Shown here: piece by piece, positions 1 through 8,802 of the stretch
Layout of the letters: each line of letters starts with the position of its first letter
Numbering within the stretch: the first letter of the stretch is position 1
Source: a virus
Length of the DNA: 29,531 nucleotides
Reading direction: 5' to 3' (one strand)
Virus record (IMG/VR): IMGVR_UViG_3300036770_006038
Location: 1 to 29,531 of that record
The notes under the pieces: generated by a model
The model's input: only the letters and a program-made list of their open reading frames with translations
Databases searched by the model: none
What the model was told of the DNA's origin: nothing
Translations under genes and position numbers: made by a program

Positions 1-3000
1 CAATGGTGTCGGACTGCATGCTGATCGATGCGCTGTAGTACTGCTGAGTCGGGCGCGGTACCGAGTTGTCGCTGCCGTTGGCCATGCCACTAAAACTGCG
101 ATATGCGGCCTGCACCTCTTTGAAAATTGCCGAGTATTCCGAGCTGCCGCTAGCATAGTAATTTTTAGCCACGTCCAGGTAGCTGGAGCCAGCGGATTGC
201 AAGTCACGCATGGCGTCCATATCGCCGCCTTTGGCGCGAACCAAGAGCTGGGTGAATTGTTTCTGTGCCTGGCTAAACTGCTCGCCCATTAAGGCTGGCG
301 AGTAGTCAGAGAGCAGCAACGCATCTGCCGCAGACAGCAGCTGGCGCGCTGCATCGCGAAGGGCGTTGTATGCGGCCAAATCCGCCTCATACCGGGACTC
401 TGCGGCTTGCTGCAGTTGCTGATTGGCCGCAAGCTCTGCGTTGTATCGGTCGACAATGGCTTGCTGCAGAGCGCCGACAACATTGATTTGCTCCAGCACG
501 CTGCCAACCCCGAGTTTGGCGCGCAGGTCACTGATATTGCCTTTCTGATAACCCACTTCATTCCAGCCGCTGCCCTGGCGGCGGATATCTAAAATCGCGG
601 CTGAAATGGAGCTGCGCACGCTGGCTAAGGATGATGTCAGCTCGCCCCAGCTCGCGTTCAGGCTATCGAGTGCCGTTTGCGCTTGCTGCATCAGCAGGTT
701 ATTGGCACTGATGTCCGCTTGATACCGGCTGACAATGGCACCCTGCAGGTTCTGAATGGCTTTGATTTGGGCGGTGATGTCGCCGGTGCCAAGTTGGCCG
801 CGTAGCTGTTTGACCTGGCCATTCTGATAGGCTGATTCATCCCAGCCCGCGCCCTGGCGACGAATGTCCAAAATCGCATTGCCAATGCCGGCACTGGCAG
901 CCTGGATACTATCAACCAGCTGTTTAAAGGTGTTGTTGATGTCTGCCGTTGCTTTTTCCAGCTCTGCGGCAATGAGTGCCGCCCGCTTACGGTCATAGAG
1001 AATTTCCAGCAGGCCAGTGTCTGCACCGAGTTCCGCAGCTTCTTTGATTTGCGCGTCGTACCAGGCTTTTAAATCAAACAGATTTTTTTCAAGGTCGGTC
1101 ATATCGAGTTTGGCCAACTCATCACCGACGGATTTGCTGAAACTGGCCAGCTCCCGCGCCTGGCGCTCTTGCTGGTCATAGTACTGGTCCATCGCCGGTA
1201 CCAACGCCATCAGCGCAGCAAACATACGCTGCCCGGCTTCGGTCGTTAAATCCAAACTATCGACCAAGTCTTTAAAACCATCGCGGCTGGTAGGCATTGC
1301 AATGCCGAGGCTTGCAAACTGTGCCGCTGCAGATTTGGTGATGGCAGCAAGCTGCTCCTGCTCGGAGTAAAACTCGGCAAAGTATTCCGCTGTTGCTGAT
1401 TGGAACTGTTCAATGCCACCCATCAGTTCAATGATGGATTGGGCTACTTCCAGCTCGATGGCTTTGGTGACGCCAGCGAACCGGCTTAACTGCAGGCCCA
1501 GATTATCGAGTGCCGAGTTAAATACAGCTTGTTCCTGAGCGACGCGGATCAAGGTGTCATACAAGCCTTCGCCGATTTTTTGAAATTCGGCAATACCTGG
1601 CACCAGGTACTGCACCATCAAATCGCCTTGCTGGCTGAACATGGCCTGCAGTTCTTTTTCGATTTCATCGCCCTTGAGGTCTTTAAACGACAGCGCCGGC
1701 AGGTTGATAACAAACGATTCCAGCGTCTTATTGGTCTCTAAGCCGAGCAAGTTCACCGCTTCAGTGACTGATTTACCCATATGGCTAAAGATGCGGGCAA
1801 ACTCTGTGCGCAGCGCATTGTCGATGGCGCGATATTCGGTGCTTTCCGAGCTGGATTTACTCAGGCCAAACAGCTTTTTCTTAGTCGTTTTAATGACGTC
1901 GTAAACCGAGGCATTCATCAAGCCGCTGCTGATGATGTCGCCCAGTTCCTGTGCCGCAAAGCTCAGTCCACTGTCGACCAGTTCAGTCTTTTTACTGCCG
2001 AAGAGGCCGCCAAGTAGTTTATTGGTAAGGCCGCCGACCAAACCGCCGAGCAGCTTGTCCGCCACCAGGCCAATCACGCCACCACCGACCACAGAGGCCA
2101 AGCCGCTGCCGAGCTGCAGGTTGTATTCTTTGCCGAGTTCGCCAGGGTAATTTGATTCGTTGAATTTGCCGTAACTGGCCACCAGATTCACTGCCAGATT
2201 TTTGATGCCGGCAGAGAGTTCCCGGATGCTGCCGTTGATTGAGCGCAGCTCAGCGTACTGGTCCAGCTCTAAGTCTTCGATGCGACCAAGGGCATTGGCG
2301 ATGGATCCAGATTTGGCGCTGTCATCACCAAGCACTGTGCCAGTGCCTTGGGTCTTCTGACGGTCTTCTGCACTCACGCCACCAGCGGCACTGCCGCTGA
2401 AAATACCGAGGCCGGCCATAATGGCCGCCATGGCCGCAATGCGGGCAAAGGCTGAATATGGATCACCACCCCCCTGGTTACTGATGGCGGTCAACGCATT
2501 GGCCGCCGCTTTCTTCAGTGCCAACGCCGTTTCAATCGCAGCAAAAGTCACTTCCAGCTTGTGCAGTACCTGGCGGCCTTTACTCTGCTCAGAAAACATC
2601 TTGCTGGCTGCGCCGGTCAGTGAGGCAAAATGCCCCATCTGGCTTTGGTAGTAGTCGTTTTTTAGCTTGGCTTCTTTCTCGTCAACGGCCGCTTTGCCCT
2701 TGGCATATACCGCACTGTTTTTATCGAGAATGTTTAACTTGGCCTTTTCGCCCGCCAGTTCTTTTACTTTTTCGTTGTACTGCAGCTGGCTTTCGGTCAT
2801 CGCATCCAGCTGCTGCGCCACCGAGCCGAACGCCTGTACCAGCACATCGCCAATGTTGGTGGCCGTGCCGTTCATGGCGGTCATGTCGTCCAGCATTTTG
2901 TCAAAGGCGCCACTACTGATTTGCTCTGTTAGTGCGATCTGGTCTTTCAGTTTTTGCTGGGCGCGGATCTGATTTTCAATCTCGGCAATAACGGCCGGAT

Positions 3001-5170
3001 CACCACCTTTGAGCTGATACAGTGCTTTTTGCACTTCATATTCTTTTTCACCTTTTGCCAGGCGAATTTGCAAAAGCTCAGTTTCTTTTTTCAGGCTATC
3101 GAGGGATTCTTTGTCTGTAACCAGTGCCTGTTTCTTTTCAATCAGCTGCAGTTCACGCTGCAGCGCTGCAAGGGCAGCAGGATTGGCACCGGTAAACTGC
3201 AGCAGTTTCTTTTGCATATCCGCAGTTTGCTGGCCTTTACTCAGGCGCAGGTCCAGCAGCTTCAGTTCTTCCTTCAGCTGCGTCAGGTAAGTGTCGGCAT
3301 TTAAATTGGCGGCGGCCGTTTTGGCATCGATTGCAAATTGTTTAATGGCTGCAGCGGCATTCGCCGGTAGGGTTGTGGCATCCACGAACTGGGCTTTAAA
3401 CAGTTCCAGGTCAATGCCATTCAGGGCACGGCCCTGGGCGTCGACGGCCTGAGCTGACAACATTTGGGTGTTGTAAAGCTTAAGCATTTCTTCAGCTAAT
3501 TTATTGGTGCTGGCCGAGTTATCTATTAGCTTAGAGCTATACGCATCAAGGCCAGGCAATCCGGCGTCAAAATTCTTGTTCAGCCCCTCGATAACCGCGT
3601 TGAGTTCAGCTGTGCGACTTTTTAATTCTTCTTGACGTTTTTTTAGATCGGCCAGCTGCTGTGTGTCAGCAATTGGCATTGAAGCGCCCACAGTACCAAC
3701 ACCAAAGACTGGTCTATTTCTGGCATTTTTAAGTTTTGCTTCAACTTCGGCTACTTGTGCGGCAACCTGCTGCAGTTCTGTAACAGTATCTTGATATAAG
3801 CCAGCTTTGCGTTTGGCGCTCATACGTTCGAATGATGCTGTCAATTCATCACTCTTCACTTTGGCTTTTTCTGCGGCCTCTTCATACGCAAACCATGCGC
3901 CTGTTAAGACCCCTGCAACGCCAATGACTAAACCGATTGGGCCTAATAAAGCTCGTTGTGCGATCGCCAGAGCGTTAGATGCCACTGTGGCAGTGCCCGC
4001 AGTAGTTGTTACAAGGCCAAGTGCTGAGACCTGCCGCACGGCCGCGGTGTTGACCAGCAGCATTTCAATCAGCACTATCGCTTGTTTCTTTGCAAATCCA
4101 GCAAAGGCCGCGACACCAATAACTCCGATCGCATAAGCCAGCAGTTGGGCTGTCTTTATCGAAGCCTGAAGAGCTGGACTTAGTTCCTCAATACTTCCAG
4201 TTCTAAAACTATCAAGGATCTGAGACACGCTTACTAAGGATTCAGCCCATGCTTTGGATAGCTCAAGAGTTTTGTCGAGGTGTGCCACAGTTGCAGCAAA
4301 ACTGTTTTCGACCATGACATTAGCTCGTGCCATATTGACTGGAAGCTCGCCGAACTGTGCTCGGATCTCAGGCAGTTGTACTAAAATCGACTTCAGTACA
4401 TCTTCCGATAGCAGCTTGCCTTCCAGTACCAAGGCCCGCATTTCGCCAAAACCCAGCTCTTTGGTTGATTTGCCAATATCGTCCATACCGCGACCAATGC
4501 GTGACGCAAGCTCGGGGATATTCTCAAGGATAGAGTTCCACTCTTCAGCCCGGATTATGCCGCCAGATAAGCCCTGGCTGAGCTGCATCAAACCGTTATC
4601 CATGGCCTGCATGGACGATCCACCGATAACCCCCAGCATTTGCACCGCATCGGTGAGGCCCAGCATTTCGGCATTGGTGGCTTTGAGGTCTTTACGGCTG
4701 GTTGCCATGCGCTGGAACAAGTCAACAGATGCGCTGAGTGCTACCCCGTTTTTCTGTGAGATGTCGAACATTTCAGCCGACACCTGGTTGTAGTCACGGG
4801 TTTCGCGGGTTGCCGTTTTAATACGTTGCTGCAGGCCATCGAATTCTGACGCGACAGTGGCAAAGCCTTTCACAGCATTGAATGTTTCAAACGCAGCATA
4901 AAGAGCAGCTGTTACCCCTATCATCGAGCGTAGAGAGCCAGCAAGGCTTACAGCAGAACTTTCGTTTTCCTGCAAAGCGGTGCTGAGCTGTTTGCTGCTA
5001 TTGGCAGCTTTGTTCATGCCTTTGGCTGATTCGTTGCCAGCGGTATCGAGCTGCTTTAACGACTTGGTAGCCGTTGTTGTACTTTGAGTAATGCCATTGA
5101 TGTCTTTGACAACGACTTGACCACCGGCAACGGCAAAGCGGATGGCAATGTTCATATCGTTGTTATTCAT
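1..5170 (-). CDS. Phage tail tape measure protein (C-terminus beyond left edge)
   Basis: About 1,723 codons are open from the ATG at 5170 to the window edge, so the gene is partial at its 3' end. The product sets tail length and is threaded inside the tail tube. Residues ~1-270 look like the conserved tape-measure N-terminal domain (TIGR02675-type). Hydrophobic stretches follow at ~330-430 and in a Gly/Ala-rich central region. The rest is largely helical and repetitive: a ~61-residue unit occurs twice around residues 630-745 and a 93-residue unit occurs twice around 1430-1530. AGGAG lies 12 nt before the ATG, overlapping the end of the upstream chaperone ORF; an in-frame ATG at 5155 is an alternative start. 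Position directly after the chaperone pair, together with size, makes the assignment secure. Confidence 0.93.
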   Translation of the reverse strand, partial: MNNNDMNIAIRFAVAGGQVVVKDINGITQSTTTATKSLKQLDTAGNESAKGMNKAANSSKQLSTALQENESSAVSLAGSLRSMIGVTAALYAAFETFNAVKGFATVASEFDGLQQRIKTATRETRDYNQVSAEMFDISQKNGVALSASVDLFQRMATSRKDLKATNAEMLGLTDAVQMLGVIGGSSMQAMDNGLMQLSQGLSGGIIRAEEWNSILENIPELASRIGRGMDDIGKSTKELGFGEMRALVLEGKLLSEDVLKSILVQLPEIRAQFGELPVNMARANVMVENSFAATVAHLDKTLELSKAWAESLVSVSQILDSFRTGSIEELSPALQASIKTAQLLAYAIGVIGVAAFAGFAKKQAIVLIEMLLVNTAAVRQVSALGLVTTTAGTATVASNALAIAQRALLGPIGLVIGVAGVLTGAWFAYEEAAEKAKVKSDELTASFERMSAKRKAGLYQDTVTELQQVAAQVAEVEAKLKNARNRPVFGVGTVGASMPIADTQQLADLKKRQEELKSRTAELNAVIEGLNKNFDAGLPGLDAYSSKLIDNSASTNKLAEEMLKLYNTQMLSAQAVDAQGRALNGIDLELFKAQFVDATTLPANAAAAIKQFAIDAKTAAANLNADTYLTQLKEELKLLDLRLSKGQQTADMQKKLLQFTGANPAALAALQRELQLIEKKQALVTDKESLDSLKKETELLQIRLAKGEKEYEVQKALYQLKGGDPAVIAEIENQIRAQQKLKDQIALTEQISSGAFDKMLDDMTAMNGTATNIGDVLVQAFGSVAQQLDAMTESQLQYNEKVKELAGEKAKLNILDKNSAVYAKGKAAVDEKEAKLKNDYYQSQMGHFASLTGAASKMFSEQSKGRQVLHKLEVTFAAIETALALKKAAANALTAISNQGGGDPYSAFARIAAMAAIMAGLGIFSGSAAGGVSAEDRQKTQGTGTVLGDDSAKSGSIANALGRIEDLELDQYAELRSINGSIRELSAGIKNLAVNLVASYGKFNESNYPGELGKEYNLQLGSGLASVVGGGVIGLVADKLLGGLVGGLTNKLLGGLFGSKKTELVDSGLSFAAQELGDIISSGLMNASVYDVIKTTKKKLFGLSKSSSESTEYRAIDNALRTEFARIFSHMGKSVTEAVNLLGLETNKTLESFVINLPALSFKDLKGDEIEKELQAMFSQQGDLMVQYLVPGIAEFQKIGEGLYDTLIRVAQEQAVFNSALDNLGLQLSRFAGVTKAIELEVAQSIIELMGGIEQFQSATAEYFAEFYSEQEQLAAITKSAAAQFASLGIAMPTSRDGFKDLVDSLDLTTEAGQRMFAALMALVPAMDQYYDQQERQARELASFSKSVGDELAKLDMTDLEKNLFDLKAWYDAQIKEAAELGADTGLLEILYDRKRAALIAAELEKATADINNTFKQLVDSIQAASAGIGNAILDIRRQGAGWDESAYQNGQVKQLRGQLGTGDITAQIKAIQNLQGAIVSRYQADISANNLLMQQAQTALDSLNASWGELTSSLASVRSSISAAILDIRRQGSGWNEVGYQKGNISDLRAKLGVGSVLEQINVVGALQQAIVDRYNAELAANQQLQQAAESRYEADLAAYNALRDAARQLLSAADALLLSDYSPALMGEQFSQAQKQFTQLLVRAKGGDMDAMRDLQSAGSSYLDVAKNYYASGSSEYSAIFKEVQAAYRSFSGMANGSDNSVPRPTQQYYSASISMQSDTI

Positions 5171-5178
5171 AAATGGCG

Positions 5179-5547
5179 TTAACTCCTGTTTTGCTCTGCC
5201 TGGTAATTCAGTACTGTCTTTTCGATAACCTGCAGGCCGTTCCAGATCCGGTCTTTTAGTTCGACCGCTAAGCCCTGATAACCAGGCATCTGATTGGCTC
5301 TGACTTCAATGGCCGGATAGTTCAGGCCGACTCTGCAACCTGCCATGCCGGCATACACCCACTGGGTTTGCACCCGGAAAAACAACTCCACGATGTACTG
5401 ATTGCAGGGTTGAACTTCCGGTGCCTGGGCTTTTTGTGCTGCGTAGAGCTGCACAACTTCAGGAGGGGCGCCGGCTGCTTCCAGCGATTCCGCCAGGCGT
5501 TTGGGGCTGGCGCTGCCTCCCGAAACCCACCAATGGGCTATTTCTTC
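5179..5547 (-). CDS. Tail assembly chaperone, -1 frameshift extension (T domain)
   Basis: This frame has no good start codon of its own; only a GTG at 5454 without a clear Shine-Dalgarno sequence is available. It stays open back through the slippery site at 5547-5553. Read as a -1 frameshift product it adds 122 residues after residue 137 of the upstream chaperone, giving a 259-residue fusion. It corresponds to the lambda G-T arrangement, in which the rarer fusion links the tape measure protein to tail tube subunits during assembly. The joined sequence continues smoothly (…KNL then EEIAHWWVSGG…). It ends just before the tape measure gene. Independent initiation at 5454 would give a 91-residue protein and is the alternative. 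Confidence 0.8.
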   Translation of the reverse strand, partial: EEIAHWWVSGGSASPKRLAESLEAAGAPPEVVQLYAAQKAQAPEVQPCNQYIVELFFRVQTQWVYAGMAGCRVGLNYPAIEVRANQMPGYQGLAVELKDRIWNGLQVIEKTVLNYQAEQNRS

Positions 5548-5553
5548 AAATTT
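5524..5553 (-). promoter_or_regulatory. Programmed -1 ribosomal frameshift site with downstream hairpin
   Basis: In the frame of the upstream chaperone the RNA reads A AAU UUG (5553-5547), a canonical X XXY YYZ heptamer, two codons before that gene's stop (5540-5538). Seven nt downstream is a hairpin of up to 6 bp with loop UUGG (5539-5524). A GC-rich inverted repeat, CGCCAG…CTGGCG (5512-5491), lies beyond it. Slipping back one base enters the 122-codon frame exactly. Tail-chaperone frameshifts are conserved across tailed phages. Confidence 0.82.
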
Positions 5554-5957
5554 TTGTCGGCAACCCCGCCGGTCCGGGCTTCGTTGTAGGCTTTACGAAC
5601 CGCTTCAACCACTTCTTTGCTATTCAGCAACAGAGCAACGGCTTCTGGTGATGACTGTACGTCCACGTCGCCATTTTTGAATGGGAACGGGTGTTTCGGG
5701 TGTTTCTCAAAGCCAATGAACACAGCGCGGGTTTGTTCTTTCAGTAACTTGCTGACACGGGCTAAATCCGATTCGTTAACGCCATTCAGCTGACCCACCA
5801 GGGCTTCGGATTCTTCTTCCGAGACGGACTGAAAGGTGGCAATAAAATGCGCTTCAGCTTTCACGGTCTCGCCGTTTTCATCGATTTTGTCTGTCGGGAT
5901 CACGGCACATACCGCGGCTTTGAAAACGTTTTTGGCTAAGGCATTAATTTGAAACAT
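5538..5957 (-). CDS. Tail assembly chaperone (G-like)
   Basis: This 139-residue protein lies between the tail tube and tape measure genes, the standard place for the tail assembly chaperone. It would coat the tape measure protein and recruit tube subunits. A longer open frame begins at 6005, but the ATG at 5957 (MFQINALAKN) is preceded by GGAG at a good distance, so I chose it. The pattern, with an N-terminal beta-rich part, a SEEESEALVGQL helix and the PFPFKNGD segment, resembles phage tail assembly chaperone families. The stop falls just after the slippery heptamer, so a minority of ribosomes should make the longer fusion. Confidence 0.85.
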   Translation of the reverse strand: MFQINALAKNVFKAAVCAVIPTDKIDENGETVKAEAHFIATFQSVSEEESEALVGQLNGVNESDLARVSKLLKEQTRAVFIGFEKHPKHPFPFKNGDVDVQSSPEAVALLLNSKEVVEAVRKAYNEARTGGVADKNLKK

Positions 5958-6033
5958 CGGTCTAACTCCTGAATTAAAAGGGAGGCATCCTTGCCTTACT
6001 TTCATCCTTGGCTTCGGCTTGGGGTTTATTCGG

Positions 6034-6975
6034 TTAACGGAAAATCATTTCAAAATCGTTGTCCCGTGCGGTCGGTACCACATCAAGTACACAGCGCAGG
6101 TGACTGATCCCGTCAATGATGGTTGGCGCGATACTGTTGAGCTGCAGGTTCGGCACCAGCAATTCAAAAATACGGCCAATGTCGGTGACGTCTTCACCCA
6201 GCTGGTAAGCCATCGCGCCAAAGGTGCTGATTTTGTTCCACCAGTTGAAGTCGTTCAGTAACGGCTCTTCAAAAACGATTTCTACTTGCGGCCGTCGGCC
6301 GGTGATTTGCACGCTTTCGTCGTTGGTCACAGATCGGTAGGTCACTGTGTTGCCCAAACGGAACGTCAGCTGAGCCATGTTCACTTCCTGACCGAACAGC
6401 TGCATTTTGGTGATACTGACGGGATCAGTGACCAGCGGGTTTTTGAACTGGGTAAAGTCACAGTTTTGGAAATCAGCAACCTGTGCCGGGTTGACATACA
6501 AACCCATCAAGCTGTTGAACGTGAATTTTGGTAATGCGTCGGTACCCAGGCTCACTTCCAGGTTGCAGCGTGCGCCCACACAGGGATGCTTCACTTTGCC
6601 GCGAAACACATGCAGTGTGACGCTGTCATGGTTAGTTGAAACCGGCTTGTAAGTGACTTTTGTTGCCGCGGTCACAGTTGGTTTCAAGCCCGCAGCTTGC
6701 AGCAACGGGGCAATGGCCGGCGCGGTGCCTGCAGCAGACACACCCGCCACATAGCCGGTTAACGTCCCGGAGATTTTCTTGTTGCGCTGGATGGAGCCTT
6801 TACTGCCGCCACGGCCAGCATCGAATTCAATCGCTTCCTGATCACCATCAAGCAGCGTCATGTCCGCTTTAACCCGCATCGCATTTGCGGCTGCAGTTGG
6901 CGCTTTGTCGGTACCGTAAACGGTTTCGACGGCCGCAAGTACGCAGGTATCCTGCTCTAAAATGCGTTCACCCAT
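6034..6975 (-). CDS. Major tail tube protein
   Basis: A 313-residue protein placed upstream of the tail chaperone. Its composition (beta-rich, Gly/Thr-rich, GTLTGYV and EVSLGTDALP segments) fits a siphophage tail tube subunit rather than a Mu-type tube, and no sheath gene precedes it. The start ATG at 6975 overlaps the stop of the small upstream gene by one base (TAATG). GAGGTG lies a few bases before it. The family is recognised from overall pattern and gene order, not from a catalytic motif. Confidence 0.82.
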   Translation of the reverse strand: MGERILEQDTCVLAAVETVYGTDKAPTAAANAMRVKADMTLLDGDQEAIEFDAGRGGSKGSIQRNKKISGTLTGYVAGVSAAGTAPAIAPLLQAAGLKPTVTAATKVTYKPVSTNHDSVTLHVFRGKVKHPCVGARCNLEVSLGTDALPKFTFNSLMGLYVNPAQVADFQNCDFTQFKNPLVTDPVSITKMQLFGQEVNMAQLTFRLGNTVTYRSVTNDESVQITGRRPQVEIVFEEPLLNDFNWWNKISTFGAMAYQLGEDVTDIGRIFELLVPNLQLNSIAPTIIDGISHLRCVLDVVPTARDNDFEMIFR

Positions 6976-7139
6976 TATTGTTTCACCTCATTTCTGCGGG
7001 CGGCGCGTTGCGCTGCCAGGTAACCGTTTTTGCTGTTGTCAGTAGTGACTACAACTTCCGCTTCAGGCTTCGCTGCAGGCTTGGCCTGTTCAGCCATTGC
7101 CGGCTCTTTGCCTGGTGCCTGATTTGTTTTCTCTGTCAT
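6975..7139 (-). CDS. Small Ala/Lys-rich phage protein
   Basis: A 54-residue protein starting at the ATG at 7139. That ATG overlaps the upstream stop (ATGA) and has GGAG 9 nt before it. A longer in-frame opening to 7268 has no ribosome site and lies inside the upstream gene. The sequence is charged and low in complexity (AEQAKPAAKPEAEVVV), ending in a basic helix with AAQRAARRNEVKQ. No family is recognised. Tight coupling on both sides means it is translated with the tail genes; it could be a small tail-completion or linker protein, but this is only inferred from position. Confidence 0.7.
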   Translation of the reverse strand: MTEKTNQAPGKEPAMAEQAKPAAKPEAEVVVTTDNSKNGYLAAQRAARRNEVKQ

Positions 7140-7570
7140 GGATAAACTCCGTTGGTAAAATAGTTTGTCTGATACATGTCCACCCAAAGCAGGACGTTCT
7201 GGTCGTAGTCGAGTACTTCGCCACCTAACCAAACGCAGCCTTGAAACTCTCTGTTCTCTGGCCGCCACCCCACCAGAGCGGCACGGGTTTGGCCGATGAG
7301 TGCACGTGATTCGCGCATCAAATCCGAAGACCTGGCGCAGCGGGTGGCAACAACAATCCCAAAGCGTGCAAAGGTCTGGTTTGTATGGCGAGACACGTCT
7401 GCACTGTTTTTTTCACTGTCCAGCACCACAAAGGCGCTGGATTCGTTAATAAGCCGCAGCTCTTTAATTGCATCGAACCCGATAGCGTCACTGACAACCC
7501 GAAGCGCGGGCACTGCGTTTTGAAGCCGGCTGATCAGCAATTCCGTGTTTAAAGGCATATTCCCGGTCAT
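7136..7570 (-). CDS. Gp37-like (DUF1834) tail-completion protein
   Basis: A 144-residue protein following the gp36-like connector gene, as Mu gp37 follows gp36. The DUF1834/Gp37 family is thought to act at the head-tail joint or as a tail terminator. The ATG at 7570 overlaps the upstream stop by one base (TGATG); another ATG four codons later (7558) has no better ribosome site. It contains a central VVATRCARSSDLMRESRALIGQTRAALVGW segment, typical of small tail-terminator-like folds in appearance. Function is inferred from order and resemblance. Confidence 0.72.
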   Translation of the reverse strand: MTGNMPLNTELLISRLQNAVPALRVVSDAIGFDAIKELRLINESSAFVVLDSEKNSADVSRHTNQTFARFGIVVATRCARSSDLMRESRALIGQTRAALVGWRPENREFQGCVWLGGEVLDYDQNVLLWVDMYQTNYFTNGVYP

Positions 7571-8070
7571 CAGTAATCCCGCAGTGCATCGCGAAAGGTT
7601 GATTGCCCAGCAGTCCACTCTGGGGCATTGCTGCTGGTTGATACCGGATCAGCTGCGCCCAGGGAAAACTTACCGTCAGCGGTTAAGCGCAGTAGCTTCA
7701 GTGCGTCGTTGTAATCGCGGGTCACCGGGTCTTTGTCATCCGAGTTCAGCCGGTTGATATGCAGCTTGTAACGCACGATGGCACGGCACCAAACCACCAG
7801 AATGTCCGGCACCTGCTGCAGCGGCAGATAGCCCCGCACCGACAGGAACCCATCAATCAATCCTGCGGCATCGGTGATGGCCGCATTAATCCGGCTGACG
7901 GCCTGCTCACAAGCGTCCAGTTCTGCCGGTTGCCAGGTGGCGCGACTGGCGCCTGTCAGCCTGGCGTACATCAGTGCAGCATCGACAATGGGCAAATGCT
8001 CAGGCGTGGCGACTTCTGCCAGCTCTTTGGCGCCGGGGTTCACGGCTAGTTGGTCCAAGGTGATGTACAT
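7570..8070 (-). CDS. Gp36-like head-tail connector (DUF1320)
   Basis: 166 residues beginning MYITLDQLAVN, the characteristic start of the DUF1320 (Mu gp36) family. It continues with the family's helical core: INAAITDAAGLIDGFL, the YLPLQQVPDILVVWCRAIVRYKLH segment, and DYNDALKLLRLTADGKFSLG near the end. Proteins of this type form the connector ring between portal and tail. AGGAG precedes the ATG at 8070. The gene overlaps the gp37-like gene by one base. Confidence in the family is high. Confidence 0.9.
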   Translation of the reverse strand: MYITLDQLAVNPGAKELAEVATPEHLPIVDAALMYARLTGASRATWQPAELDACEQAVSRINAAITDAAGLIDGFLSVRGYLPLQQVPDILVVWCRAIVRYKLHINRLNSDDKDPVTRDYNDALKLLRLTADGKFSLGAADPVSTSSNAPEWTAGQSTFRDALRDY

Positions 8071-8169
8071 GCTGCACTCCTGAAAAACTTAAATCGGTCC
8101 GGTTAGAAAGGTTGGCGCCCGCTATCAACCGGCAACTTCACAGGCAAGGGATCCGTCCCGGCCAATGAC

Positions 8170-8757
8170 TCAGCTTTGTGCTGCGTCCCCTTTGGCTTTT
8201 TTCTTATTGTCCTTTTGCTCTTGTGCCAGGCGGGCTGCTTCGTCAGCTTTACGCTGATCTTCAGCCAGGCGAGCTTCTTCGTCGGCTTTGCGCTTTTCTT
8301 CAGCCAGGCGGGCTTCTTCGTCGGCTTTTTGCTGCTCTTCAGCCAGCTCGGCCTGGCGCATGATTTCCGCCAGTTGGTCGATAGTGATCACATCACCAAG
8401 CTCAATCAGCGGTGCCGCGTCTTCAGCGGCCAGCAACATAAACTGACGTTCGGTAAAGCTCTTGCCGTTGTGCTCAACAGTTCGGCCTTCAGCGACGATA
8501 TAAACGCATTTACCTGCAGCCACTGAGTCGACAACTAACGTATGCAGCTCACTGGCTAAAACTGGCGTCATTTCCCCGGTTACCTCGTCCAGGGTAAACA
8601 GCTGGTCAGAATCAGACAGCTCAAGGCCATCAACTACCGGTACCAGGCTGCCGGAACAAACCATGGGTTCGGCTTCTTCAGCTGTCAGGGTGATAAGCCC
8701 CTTTTGCTTGATTTCGCCGTTCCACTTGAATGGGCTGACAATTAGAAATTCAGGCAT
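8170..8757 (-). CDS. Gp35-like protein with charged 13-residue repeats
   Basis: 195 residues lying between the capsid and gp36-like genes, the place of Mu gp35. Residues ~1-130 are a mixed alpha/beta region with no recognised motif. Residues ~138-177 are three imperfect 13-residue repeats (AEEKRKADEEARL type) followed by a Lys-rich tail, which would form a charged helix. The repeats show as ~39-nt repeats in the DNA at about 8230-8350 and may vary in number between related phages. AGGAG precedes the ATG. A role at the head-tail junction is inferred from position. Confidence 0.8.
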   Translation of the reverse strand: MPEFLIVSPFKWNGEIKQKGLITLTAEEAEPMVCSGSLVPVVDGLELSDSDQLFTLDEVTGEMTPVLASELHTLVVDSVAAGKCVYIVAEGRTVEHNGKSFTERQFMLLAAEDAAPLIELGDVITIDQLAEIMRQAELAEEQQKADEEARLAEEKRKADEEARLAEDQRKADEAARLAQEQKDNKKKAKGDAAQS

Positions 8758-8802
8758 TGTTTTCTCCTAGACCCGGCCGAAACCGGGTCGCTGATCAGCT
8801 GG

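Noticed and set aside
4254-4793. Plus-strand open frame of 179 codons
   Set aside because: It is antisense to the tape measure gene, Ser/Arg-rich and without family features; a shadow frame.
5983-5996. AGGCA/TGCCT hairpin between tail tube and chaperone genes
   Set aside because: Stem is short and the following T-run is weak; ending transcription here would cut off essential tail genes.
8230-8350. Short DNA repeats at ~39-nt spacing, at first like a CRISPR or tandem repeat array
   Set aside because: They encode the 13-residue protein repeats of the gp35-like protein with no unique spacers.
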